From Desulfobulbaceae bacterium (GTDB taxonomy: Bacteria; Desulfobacterota; Desulfobulbia; Desulfobulbales; SURF-16), in NCBI GenBank assembly GCA_020444175.1, contig JAHLLM010000036.1, positions 1-61,427 on the forward strand: DNA of 61,427 bases. The letters are read 5' to 3'. The notes beneath the pieces were generated by a model. It had not been told where the DNA came from. It saw nothing but the letters and a program-made list of their open reading frames with translations, and ran no database searches. Position numbers and translations under genes: made by a program. This document shows, in pieces, positions 47,215-55,765 of this stretch (position 1 is its first letter; every line of letters begins with the position of its first letter).

Positions 47215-47631
47215 ATGAAAAAATTATTAATAGTTGAAGATGAAATTGTGAGTCGGCTTCTTCTAACGGAGATGCTTCAACGTCATTTTGAGATATGCCA
47301 CACAGCTGTGAACGGTCGTGAGGCTGTTGACTCCTATCTTCATTCTCTTGAAGAGCATGAACCGTACGACCTTATCTGTCTTGATATCATGATGCCGGAA
47401 ATGGACGGTCAGGCAGCCCTGGAAGAGATCAGAAAGATTGAGAAAGAAAGAGGTATTGGCGGCAATGACATGGTGAAGGTGTTGATGGTTACTGCCTTGA
47501 GCGGTGCCAAAGACATAATGGGCGCCTTCATGAAAGGGGCTTGCGAGGGGTATTTGACCAAACCGATTTCTCCGGAAAAACTGGAGGAATACTTGAAAAA
47601 ATTCGGACTTCATAAATCGATTACAGGTTGA
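47215..47631 (+). CDS. single-domain response regulator (CheY-like)
   Basis: A 138-residue receiver-only protein. The ATG at 47215 follows AGGACGG; the longer frame overlaps the MCP gene without support. Receiver residues are all present: LLIVEDE at strand 1, phosphoacceptor in LICLDIMMPEMDG, MVTAL with the conserved threonine, and YLTKPIS with the lysine. It differs from the other CheY at 54745 and has a longer loop before helix 4. A likely phosphoryl acceptor for CheA, encoded 178 bases downstream. Confidence 0.9.
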   Translation: MKKLLIVEDEIVSRLLLTEMLQRHFEICHTAVNGREAVDSYLHSLEEHEPYDLICLDIMMPEMDGQAALEEIRKIEKERGIGGNDMVKVLMVTALSGAKDIMGAFMKGACEGYLTKPISPEKLEEYLKKFGLHKSITG

Positions 47632-47660
47632 AAGTTGTCGATCTCCTAAAAAGGCTTCAA

Positions 47661-47745
47661 ACGAGCCGGAGTAACACGATAAATCGACAAATTAAGGAGC
47701 CTGAACCAGGTGAAATCGAATTTTGTAAGATTTCATCAAATATAA
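47661..47745 (+). repeat. leader element A, repeated upstream of cheR
   Basis: An 85-base stretch before cheA aligns by eye with 55631-55711 before cheR at roughly two positions in three. Shared blocks are CCGGAG, ACACG, CCTGAA and GAAATCG, then a hairpin. Here the hairpin is TGAAATC (47711-47717), an 11-base loop, and GATTTCA. No convincing reading frame covers it. Confidence 0.5.
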
Positions 47746-47809
47746 AATTTAAAAAAGACTTGTGGCGCTGGATGCTTTCTAAACATTACTACACCAATAA
47801 GATATTATC

Positions 47810-50164
47810 ATGATAGAAAAAATAGATGCCGGCCAGCTTGAAATCATAATGGAATTCATTACGGAAGCCAGGGAGCTTATTGATGAAGTTGAGCCTGATA
47901 TTCTGATTCTGGAAGATAAAACAGGCGATGATCCTGACCAGGAACTCTCCCGTGAAACAGTAGATGATCTCAACGCCATATTCCGCTTGTTTCACTCCAT
48001 GAAAGGCGGGGCTGGTTTTTTAGGATTCAACAATGTCGTTGAGTCCACCCATACAGCGGAGAATCTCCTTGATAAGTTAAGGACCGGGACCATAAATCTG
48101 ACTTCAAACCATGTAGACCTCTTGTGCAAATCCTGTGATTTTACTAAAGAAGCATTGGATTATATAGAGGAAAATTACAATGACGAGGGCATGGCAGAGG
48201 CATCCCGGGAGTTAGTAAGGCTTTTTACTGAGGATGTGAGTCCGGGGAATTCCGCAACCAAAGGGCAGAAATCATCTCAACCTAAAGAAATTAATGAAGA
48301 ACCATCTGTCGCCAAGGTCGATCCTTCTCCTGAAATCAACCTTGATATGGACATGGCGGATCTTGTCAACCCGGAAATACGGCAGAAATTTCTTGAAGAG
48401 TCTGACGATTTGCTGCAGGAAGTTGAAAGTGATCTTTTAAAGCTGTCTGAAAACCAGCAGGATAGCGAATCCATAGAAAAACTTTTTCGTAATTTTCATA
48501 GTTTTAAAGGAAACTGCGGGTTTTTAGGGTTTTCCGATCTGGAAAAATTAGGCCATATGGCTGAGACTCTTCTTGACGCATTAAAAACAGGGGCCAGCAA
48601 AGAAGGGGAAAGGATAGCCGATCTGCTCCTGGAGTTGATCGATGTCTTCAAAAATTCCTTGGAAGATATTGTTAAGGGAAATAACGGCAAAATCGAAGGA
48701 CTGGAACTCTATCTTGAGGTGATGAACAATCTTCTGCCCCGAAATCTGCAGATTGAGATCAAAGGATCATCATCCAGGATAGGGGATATTCTGGTCCGGC
48801 AGGGGGCTGTTAAAGAGGAAGATGTTCAAGACGCCCTTGAGGCCCAGCAGAAGCCCCTTGGCGAAATATTGGTGGAAAAAGGAAAAGTTTCTGCTGACAA
48901 GCTGGACAAGGCTTTGAAGGTCCAGGAAAAACTTCGGGAGCCTACCCAGAAGTCGCCTATAGAGAGACGGTCCGTCAAAAGGCAGGATATCCGGGTGGAT
49001 ATTGATAAATTGGATAACCTTATCACCCTGATCGGCGAAATGGTCATTGCCGAAAATATGGTAATCCATAATCCGGATCTGCAACATCTTGACGTGGAAC
49101 TGGAGAGTTTCAATAAAGCGGGACAGCATATGTCCAAAATTGTCCGCGAACTCCAGGAAATGGCAATGACCATCAGGATGGTGCCGATTTCAGGACTTTT
49201 CCGGCGAATGATCAGGCTGGTGCATGATTTGTCCCGGAAATCAGGGAAAAAAGTCGAGTTAAAACTTGACGGTGAAAACACCGAAGTTGACAAGACAGTC
49301 ATAGAAAAGATCAGCGATCCGCTGGTCCATCTGATCCGGAATTCCATGGACCACGGGTTGGAGCCCAACGAACAGCGGAAAGACATTGGGAAACCGGAAA
49401 TCGGCACCATCAGTCTGACTGCTTCCCATGAAGAAGGGGATGTCCTTATCACAATTGTTGACGACGGTCGCGGCCTGGACCGCAAAAAGCTCATTGCCAA
49501 GGGTATTGAAAAAGGCATAGTCAAGGGTGACGGGTCGCAACTCAGTGACAAGGAGGCCATGCAACTCATTTTTCAGCCCGGATTTTCCACGGCGGAAAAA
49601 GTCACTGATATCTCCGGTCGCGGCGTAGGCATGGATGTGGTTCGGCAGAATCTTGAGTCGATTAAGGGAAGGATAGATATCCACAGCGAACCGGGGCAAG
49701 GCACGACCATTACTCTGCGTATCCCTTTAACCCTGGCTATAATCGACGGCATGCTGATCCGAACCGGTCATGCCCACTACATCCTGCCGATTCTGTCAAT
49801 CCGTGAATCGTTCCAGCCTTCCATGGAGGCCATTACCGTTACTCCGGACGGCCAGGAGATGGTCAAAGTCAGGGAGGATCTGCTGCCGGTTGTTAGGCTC
49901 CACGGAATGCACAATATCGTCCCCGATTATGAAGATTTATCCAAAGGCATTCTCATTGTCCTTGAGGGACGCATCGGCAGCAATATCTGTCTTTTTGTCG
50001 ATGAGCTCATGGGGCAGCAACAGACGGTCATTAAGGGGTTGTCCGAATATATTAACCATACGGGAGAGGTGAGTGGTGTGTCCGGATGCACTATACTCGG
50101 CAACGGGGAAGTATGCCTGATTCTTGACGTCAATTCCATAGAAGAGAGCGTGGCAAAAGAGTAA
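47810..50164 (+). CDS. cheA: chemotaxis histidine kinase CheA with two HPt domains and MshEN-like motifs
   Basis: Central kinase of the chemosensory system (784 residues). HPt1 has its histidine at about H62 (FHSMKGGAGFLGF) and HPt2 at about H229 (FHSFKGNCGFLGF). Residues 323-346 and 349-372 are two 24-residue motifs of the form [R/P]-[I/L]-G-x2-L-V-x2-G-x-V...L...Q. These are the repeat unit of the MshEN/GspE N-terminal cyclic-di-GMP receptor, with a spacer of two residues instead of five. The P3 dimerisation helix (DKLDNLITLIGEMVIAENM), HATPase (N box HLIRNSMDHGLE; DDGRGLDRKKL; GRGVGMDVV) and a C-terminal CheW-like P5 follow. The whole core is intact. No CheY-binding P2 domain is evident between the HPts and P3. 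Confidence 0.95.
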   Translation: MIEKIDAGQLEIIMEFITEARELIDEVEPDILILEDKTGDDPDQELSRETVDDLNAIFRLFHSMKGGAGFLGFNNVVESTHTAENLLDKLRTGTINLTSNHVDLLCKSCDFTKEALDYIEENYNDEGMAEASRELVRLFTEDVSPGNSATKGQKSSQPKEINEEPSVAKVDPSPEINLDMDMADLVNPEIRQKFLEESDDLLQEVESDLLKLSENQQDSESIEKLFRNFHSFKGNCGFLGFSDLEKLGHMAETLLDALKTGASKEGERIADLLLELIDVFKNSLEDIVKGNNGKIEGLELYLEVMNNLLPRNLQIEIKGSSSRIGDILVRQGAVKEEDVQDALEAQQKPLGEILVEKGKVSADKLDKALKVQEKLREPTQKSPIERRSVKRQDIRVDIDKLDNLITLIGEMVIAENMVIHNPDLQHLDVELESFNKAGQHMSKIVRELQEMAMTIRMVPISGLFRRMIRLVHDLSRKSGKKVELKLDGENTEVDKTVIEKISDPLVHLIRNSMDHGLEPNEQRKDIGKPEIGTISLTASHEEGDVLITIVDDGRGLDRKKLIAKGIEKGIVKGDGSQLSDKEAMQLIFQPGFSTAEKVTDISGRGVGMDVVRQNLESIKGRIDIHSEPGQGTTITLRIPLTLAIIDGMLIRTGHAHYILPILSIRESFQPSMEAITVTPDGQEMVKVREDLLPVVRLHGMHNIVPDYEDLSKGILIVLEGRIGSNICLFVDELMGQQQTVIKGLSEYINHTGEVSGVSGCTILGNGEVCLILDVNSIEESVAKE

Positions 50165-50218
50165 TTATCTCCCGCTTGAAATAAGGAAATTCAGCATCGG
50201 GTAAAGGACGCATCTCCT

Positions 50219-52297
50219 GTGAAAAAAAGTGAAAGTGAAAATTGCTTTAGGGTTCTTGTTGTTGATGATGACAGCGAATATCGTGAGATTGTTGCCCGAT
50301 GGGTGACCTCGATGGGATATCACTGTGAAACGGCTGAAGACGGCCAAATGGGTGCTGATTATCTCCGAAATGCATCCTGCGATCTGGTGCTGACCGACAT
50401 GGTGATGCCCAATATGGACGGAATGCAGTTCCTGAAACATATCAAGGAAAGATATGACGACACAAGTGTCATTGTCCTAACCGGATACAGCAAAGAGTAT
50501 TCATTCAGAGATGTCATCCAGGCCGGAGCAGTCGATTTTATCGAAAAGCCGTTCCGTAAAGAGGTGCTGGAGGCTAAAATTGCACGTGTCATTCATGAAA
50601 AGACCCTGAGGGATTCATATCGGGAAGAAATGATGACAAAGCAGGTACTGATTGACCTGTTAAATATCTCTATTAAAAACAAAAAATTGGAAGATGTTTT
50701 ACGTGAGTTTCTTGTCTTTATCACAAAATTTCCCTGGCTTAAACTGGAGCCCAAAGGCGCTGTTTTTCTTGTTAGCGAGAATGAGAAAGACATGCTGGAA
50801 CTCAAGGCCCATCATAATTTTGAAGCACCACTCCAGACGATTTGTTCCAGGGTTCCCATTGGCCGATGCTTATGCGGACGGGCAGGCCTTGCCTGCGAGA
50901 TTGTGTTTGCCGACCAGTTAGACAGTTTACATGAAAATAGATTTGAAGGCATACAGAACCACGGGCATTATTGTGTACCGATTTCCCTGACCGGCAATAA
51001 GCTGATGGGGGTTTTTACCCTTGATATAAAGGCCGGGACAGAGCGCAATGAGAAGGTGGAAACCGTACTCAAAGCCTCGGCAAAAACATTGGCCCAAATT
51101 ATTAACAGCAAACAGGATGAAGCGACTATCGCCGCACAAGAACAGCGATTTCGTGCCATGACCGATAATATGCTGGATGCCATAATCATGATGGACAACC
51201 ATGGCCGTATTTCATTCTGGAACCCTGCGGCTGAAAAAATGTTCGGCTATTCGTCCGAAGAAGTTCTGGGGCGGGATCTCCACGCAATAATTGCTCCTGA
51301 GAGATACCGGTTTCAATATGAGGCAGCCTTGAAAAAATTTAGTGCTTCAGGCCGTGGCAATGCCATTGGCAAAACAATTGAAATTGTCGGCCGGTGCAAG
51401 AGCGGCAAAGAGATTCCGTTAGAACTCTCCCTTTCCACGTTGAAGGTCAAAGGGACTTGGCAGGCGGTTGGAATTGTTCGCAACATATCGGCACGTAAGG
51501 AGTTGGAAAAAGAACAAGAAAGGCTTCAGAAACAGTTAAGGCAATCTCAGAAAATGCAGGCAGTTGGTACTCTGGCCGGTGGCATTGCCCATGATTTCAA
51601 CAACATTCTTGGATCGATAATCGGCTTTACTGATATGGCCATGGCTGATGTTCCACAAGAAAGTCAGATGTACAGGGACCTTCGCCATATTCTGGCTGCA
51701 GGAAACAGGGCAAAAGAGCTCGTGGGCCAGATTCTTACTTTCAGCCGCCAGAAAGAAGAAGAATTCGTCTCCGTAAAAATACAGAGGCTTCTAAAAGAAG
51801 CAATAACCCTGCTGCAGTCTTCTCTGCCGGAAAATATTAAGATTCAACATGACATAGATGATGAGTGCAATTGCATACTGGCTGACCCTGGCCAGATTCA
51901 TCAAGTCATAATGAACCTCTGCACCAATGCATGCCATGCCATGGGGGAAAAGGAAGGTATTCTCCGTATTGGGCTGCAAGAGGTTTATGTTGACGAAAAG
52001 GAGAGAGGGCATGCAACTGAACTAAAGAGCGGCCTCTATGTCAGGATGTCTATTGCCGACACGGGTACCGGCATGGAGAGTGACGTCGTAGACCGTATAT
52101 TTGAGCCGTTTTTTACGACGAAACGCCTGGGGGAGGGGACGGGAATGGGGTTGTCCCTGGTGCATGGCATTATTGCCGAACTCGGGGGCAGAGTGGATGT
52201 GAAAAGTAAAACTGGCCAAGGAAGTTTGTTTGAAGTGTATATCCCGGCTTTTTTTGAATGTGAAGAACGGGAGCAAAATGAAGAGAGCAGTGCTTGA
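50219..52297 (+). CDS. REC-GAF-PAS-HisKA-HATPase histidine kinase
   Basis: A cytoplasmic kinase of 692 residues with an N-terminal receiver, placed within the Che operon. The start is a GTG with AAGGA upstream. The receiver (LVVDDDSEY; phosphoacceptor in LVLTDMVMPNMDG) resembles those of the sigma-54 activator and the kinase at 53569. A GAF-like domain at about residues 140-290 has clustered cysteines (GRCLCGRAGLACEIVF) and a HGHYCVPI motif. A PAS domain follows (about 305-420), then HisKA with histidine in GGIAHDFNNILGS and HATPase (GEGTGMGLSLVHG). It has no output domain. Input could come from CheA via its receiver. Confidence 0.92.
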   Translation: MKKSESENCFRVLVVDDDSEYREIVARWVTSMGYHCETAEDGQMGADYLRNASCDLVLTDMVMPNMDGMQFLKHIKERYDDTSVIVLTGYSKEYSFRDVIQAGAVDFIEKPFRKEVLEAKIARVIHEKTLRDSYREEMMTKQVLIDLLNISIKNKKLEDVLREFLVFITKFPWLKLEPKGAVFLVSENEKDMLELKAHHNFEAPLQTICSRVPIGRCLCGRAGLACEIVFADQLDSLHENRFEGIQNHGHYCVPISLTGNKLMGVFTLDIKAGTERNEKVETVLKASAKTLAQIINSKQDEATIAAQEQRFRAMTDNMLDAIIMMDNHGRISFWNPAAEKMFGYSSEEVLGRDLHAIIAPERYRFQYEAALKKFSASGRGNAIGKTIEIVGRCKSGKEIPLELSLSTLKVKGTWQAVGIVRNISARKELEKEQERLQKQLRQSQKMQAVGTLAGGIAHDFNNILGSIIGFTDMAMADVPQESQMYRDLRHILAAGNRAKELVGQILTFSRQKEEEFVSVKIQRLLKEAITLLQSSLPENIKIQHDIDDECNCILADPGQIHQVIMNLCTNACHAMGEKEGILRIGLQEVYVDEKERGHATELKSGLYVRMSIADTGTGMESDVVDRIFEPFFTTKRLGEGTGMGLSLVHGIIAELGGRVDVKSKTGQGSLFEVYIPAFFECEEREQNEESSA

Positions 52298-52478
52298 CCT
52301 GGCAAGAGAGGCTTTTGGGCTCAAACCTGAGATGACAAGCATTGTTGTACCAGAAAGGCTGATTCAAAGACAACCGAGCATGTTTTCAAGATTGGTATAG
52401 AAAAAATTGTCACCAAACCAATGTCCTCCCATGGAATTGTCCAGGAAAAGAGGGTGGTTCGGCAAAGGAGTTTGTCGC

Positions 52479-53597
52479 ATGGATTTGCATTCAGAGAATA
52501 TACTCTTCGTTGATGATGATGAGTCACTGCGGGGATTGGTCAGGAGTATACTTACTCGCGAAGGCTATTCCTGCAAAACGGCAACATGCGTCAAGGAAGC
52601 CCTCAATATACTTAAAATGGAAAAATTTTCTCTCCTGATAAGTGATATCAAAATGCCTGGCAAATCCGGAATGGATCTTCTCGATGAGGTTAATGAAACG
52701 TACAAGGATATGGCCGTTATCATGGCGACAGGGGTTAATGACCGCACTGTCGCTGTTCGCAGTCTCCACATGGGTGCGTTTGGATACGTTACCAAACCGT
52801 TTGACAGAAATGAACTTATCATCAACGTCATCAATGCCTTAAGGCGTCGCAAACTGGAAATAGAAAGCCGCATGCATAATGAGGAACTTGAGGCCCTCGT
52901 ATTTTCACGCACAGAGGAATTGCGGTTTTCAAGGGAGGAAACGATTCATAAACTGGCCAGGGCGGGAGAGTTCAGGGACAACGAGACAGCACATCATACT
53001 GTCAGAATGGGGCACTATTGTGAAATTCTTGCCCAGAGCGCCGGCCAGTCACATGAGTTTTGTCAAAAGTTGAAAATTGCCGCCCAGTTGCATGATGTGG
53101 GAAAAATAGGAATTTCAGACACTATCCTTTTAAAGCCGGGAAGGCTGACCAAGAGTGAGTTTGAAGAAATAAAAAAGCATGCGGAAATCGGCTACAGAAT
53201 CCTGGGAGGGTCAAGGTCTGAGGTCCTTAACCTTGGAGCGGTTGTCGCATTGACCCACCATGAAAAATTCAACGGCTCTGGGTATCCAGAGGGAATTCAA
53301 GGGGATGCCATCCCTCTTGCCGGCAGGATCTGTGCTGTATGCGATGTCTTTGACGCTCTGACGTCAAAAAGGGTTTATAAGGATGCAATGGCTGTGGAAG
53401 AAGCTCTTGGAATTCTTAAAAAAGAGAAGAATGAACATTTTGACCCGGAACTTGTTGATCTGTTCCTGAAAGAGATTGAGAAAATTCTGGGTGTAAAAGC
53501 GAAGTTTGTGGACGCATCAAATATTTTCGGAAAAGGCCCTGATAATTTTTTAAACAGGAATGACTTGCATGAGAAACGAAATAGTTCTTGTTGTTGA
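52479..53597 (+). CDS. RpfG-type response regulator: REC-HD-GYP phosphodiesterase
   Basis: Predicted cyclic-di-GMP phosphodiesterase (372 residues). I chose the ATG at 52479 with AAAGGAG eight bases upstream; the longer frame from 52407 has no site. The receiver (LFVDDDESL; phosphoacceptor in LLISDIKMPGKSG) is followed by a coiled-coil linker and an HD-GYP domain. The metal-binding residues are present: HHTVRMGHYCEILA, LHDVGKIGI, KKHAEIGYRIL, THHEKFNGSGYPEG and CDVFDALTS. So it is probably catalytically active. The next gene overlaps by 29 bases. The 181 bases upstream of this gene have no recognisable element. Confidence 0.95.
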   Translation: MDLHSENILFVDDDESLRGLVRSILTREGYSCKTATCVKEALNILKMEKFSLLISDIKMPGKSGMDLLDEVNETYKDMAVIMATGVNDRTVAVRSLHMGAFGYVTKPFDRNELIINVINALRRRKLEIESRMHNEELEALVFSRTEELRFSREETIHKLARAGEFRDNETAHHTVRMGHYCEILAQSAGQSHEFCQKLKIAAQLHDVGKIGISDTILLKPGRLTKSEFEEIKKHAEIGYRILGGSRSEVLNLGAVVALTHHEKFNGSGYPEGIQGDAIPLAGRICAVCDVFDALTSKRVYKDAMAVEEALGILKKEKNEHFDPELVDLFLKEIEKILGVKAKFVDASNIFGKGPDNFLNRNDLHEKRNSSCC

Positions 53598-54687
53598 TGA
53601 CGATCCGGAACATCTTTCCCTGGTGGAGCGCTATGTGTCCTCGTTTGGGCTTCAATGCAAATCCGCGGGGAGTGGATTCGAGGCGATAGAAAATCTGAAA
53701 ACAGAAAATATCAGTCTTGTCGTTACTGATATGGTGATGCCCGGCATGGATGGCATGGAATTGCTCAAAAAAATCAAACGACATCACCCGCATATCGATG
53801 TCATAGTGATGACGGGGTACAGTGAGCAATATTCATATATTGATGTCATTCAGGCAGGCGCCACTGATTTTATCGCAAAACCTTTCAAGAGGGATGAGTT
53901 CTCAGCTAAACTCGATCGTGCTTTCAGGGAAAGAGACCTTTTGAGCGAGTTGCGGGAATCAAAAGAAAAAGCAGAAGCCGCGAGCAGGACCAAGACTGAT
54001 TTTCTCTGCACGATCAGCCATGAACTGAAAACTCCGATGAACGGAATTCTTGGTTTTACCTGGCTTCTCAGTAACGCCGACCTGCCTCCAAAAGAGATGG
54101 AATACGTGCAACTGCTGGGGCAATCATCTAACCGGCTCATGAAATTAATTAATCAGATACTTGATTTTTCAGCATTGGAAGCCCGGACAAGCAGCACTAA
54201 GCCACACCATTTTCATTTAAAGGATGTGTTTGAAGAAATTTTTGTCGCAGCCCAGCCAAGGGCGGAAGCAAAAGGGCTGTTGCTGCACCATGAAATTGAC
54301 GAGTTCTTGTTGGAAAGAGTGTTGTTCGGAGATCAGTTTGCTTTGCAGCAGATCCTGTACAATCTGACCGATAATGCAATTAAGTTTGCTGATTCCGGAC
54401 AGATAGACATAACCGTAAAGAAATCAATGGTGCTTTCCGGAGATACTGTGGAACTTCAGTTTTCAATTAAAGACCAGGGCTGCGGTATTCATAAGGAAAA
54501 GCAAGACGCCATTTTTGAACCTTTTACCCAGGCGGAAGGATATATGACCAGAAAGCATGAAGGTGCCGGGCTGGGACTTGCAATTTGTGCAAAGCTTGTG
54601 GACATGATGAACGGTGAAATATGGCTGGAAAGCAGGGTTGGTGAAGGATCAGTCTTTTATTTCAGCGCACAGATGCATATGGCCTGA
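53569..54687 (+). CDS. REC-HisKA-HATPase histidine kinase
   Basis: A small cytoplasmic kinase of 372 residues, N-terminal receiver and C-terminal kinase without a separate sensing domain. The ATG at 53569 is preferred to 53560, because CAGGA lies ten bases upstream of the former but too close to the latter. The receiver (LVVDDDPEH; phosphoacceptor in LVVTDMVMPGMDG; TGYSEQYSYIDVIQAG) is close to those in the sigma-54 activator and the kinase at 50219. HisKA has histidine in [15 protein letters not shown]; HATPase shows GAGLGLAICAK. It overlaps the HD-GYP gene by 29 bases, so the two are translationally linked. Confidence 0.92.
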   Translation: MRNEIVLVVDDDPEHLSLVERYVSSFGLQCKSAGSGFEAIENLKTENISLVVTDMVMPGMDGMELLKKIKRHHPHIDVIVMTGYSEQYSYIDVIQAGATDFIAKPFKRDEFSAKLDRAFRERDLLSELRESKEKAEAASRTKTDFLCTISHELKTPMNGILGFTWLLSNADLPPKEMEYVQLLGQSSNRLMKLINQILDFSALEARTSSTKPHHFHLKDVFEEIFVAAQPRAEAKGLLLHHEIDEFLLERVLFGDQFALQQILYNLTDNAIKFADSGQIDITVKKSMVLSGDTVELQFSIKDQGCGIHKEKQDAIFEPFTQAEGYMTRKHEGAGLGLAICAKLVDMMNGEIWLESRVGEGSVFYFSAQMHMA

Positions 54688-54744
54688 TTTATAAAGTGTT
54701 CACCATGGATCATGGGCTGATTTTTTCGTTTAAAAGGGAACTAC

Positions 54745-55125
54745 ATGATGAAGAAAATTCTTATAGCAGATGATTCAGGTATGGCAAGAATGTTTGTTAA
54801 ACGTTGTCTCGAGGCCATAGGTTTCAGAACGGTTGAATTTGTTGAGGCAGAAAACGGCCAAGATGCCTTGGATAAAATTGACGCCGACCCAGTAGACTTA
54901 ATCGTTACTGATTTAACCATGCCGGTCATGGACGGAGAATCACTCCTGAAGAAGATAAAGGGCGAGTCACGGTATGCAGCTCTGCCGGTGCTCGTTATTT
55001 CCAGTGCAGGAAATCCTGCCAGGGAGGCGGAACTGAGAAAAAATGGAGCACTCGCTGTTCTTGCAAAGCCTTTTACTCCTGCTGACCTTTATAAAGTGCT
55101 GCACGAATTTATCCCGGAGGGCTAG
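54745..55125 (+). CDS. cheY: chemotaxis response regulator CheY
   Basis: A 126-residue receiver-only protein. Residues expected for phosphorylation are present: LIADDSG at strand 1, phosphoacceptor in LIVTDLTMPVMDG, VISSAG with serine at the switch threonine position, and LAKPFT with the lysine. An ATG-ATG start follows AGGGA. The stop is directly followed by the CheX start (TAG-ATG), typical of a CheY paired with its own phosphatase. It is the best candidate for the diffusible output of this system. Confidence 0.92.
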   Translation: MMKKILIADDSGMARMFVKRCLEAIGFRTVEFVEAENGQDALDKIDADPVDLIVTDLTMPVMDGESLLKKIKGESRYAALPVLVISSAGNPAREAELRKNGALAVLAKPFTPADLYKVLHEFIPEG

Positions 55126-55590
55126 ATGGGAAAAGAGCGACTGGACGATAAAATATTTGAATCCGTAGCCAAAACAATTGAAAATATGGCCTTTACAGAG
55201 GTTCTGCCCACTGACCTTGAGTTGATTGCCTCTGGAAAGGAGTGCTCCGTTTCTTTGAGCATTACAGAGCCATGCATCGGTGATTTTAAAATGATGATAA
55301 GTCCTGAGTTATTATCTTTCATTGCTGAAGCAATGCTTGACAAGCCCAGGGAAGAAATACATGAAGAAATTTTGTTCGATTTTTTATCAGAACTCTTAAA
55401 CGTCATTGCCGGCAGTTTTTTACGAGAGACGCTGCCTGACGACACAAAATTCAGCTTAGGTTTCCCTGAAGAAGGATATAGAGAGGGAAAAAACGTTGCC
55501 GGACGTGAAGTGTGCTGGAATTTTATCGCTGAGGAAGAAATTTTTACCATCTCAGTCTCTGAAGAGTTGGTCGATTATTTGAAAACGTGA
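55126..55590 (+). CDS. CheX-like chemotaxis phosphatase
   Basis: A 154-residue protein of the CheC/CheX/FliY family, expected to dephosphorylate CheY-P. The active-site helix is present: DFLSELLNVIAGSF contains the ExxN pattern used for catalysis, preceded by a helix with DKPREEIHEEI. Only one such motif occurs, as in CheX rather than CheC. The start ATG directly follows the cheY stop, with GGAGGG upstream, so the two proteins are made together. No FliN or switch proteins are present. Confidence 0.85.
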   Translation: MGKERLDDKIFESVAKTIENMAFTEVLPTDLELIASGKECSVSLSITEPCIGDFKMMISPELLSFIAEAMLDKPREEIHEEILFDFLSELLNVIAGSFLRETLPDDTKFSLGFPEEGYREGKNVAGREVCWNFIAEEEIFTISVSEELVDYLKT

Positions 55591-55630
55591 TGGTCTCGCA
55601 TTTATGCCCTTTAGGGTGAAAAGTCTCGAG

Positions 55631-55711
55631 ACGATCCGGAGCTACACGGCAAAGCACCAACTTGAAAACCTGAATTTGAAGAAATCGTATTTTTTACGAT
55701 TTCTTCGAAAT
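55631..55711 (+). repeat. leader element B, repeated upstream of cheA
   Basis: Paralogous to the element at 47661-47745. It ends in a perfect hairpin, GAAATCGTA, five T, TACGATTTC (55681-55703). Located about 55 bases before the cheR start. Its conservation at two points of one operon, with the hairpin retained despite base changes, suggests an RNA element rather than chance. Confidence 0.5.
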
Positions 55712-55765
55712 GTGAATATTGTGGAATCAGCACCCCTAAGGCAGAAAAACGAAATAGTCCCGACC

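Noticed and set aside
55604-55765. N-terminal extension of CheR
   Set aside because: The added residues do not match CheR, and the same DNA recurs upstream of cheA as a leader element.
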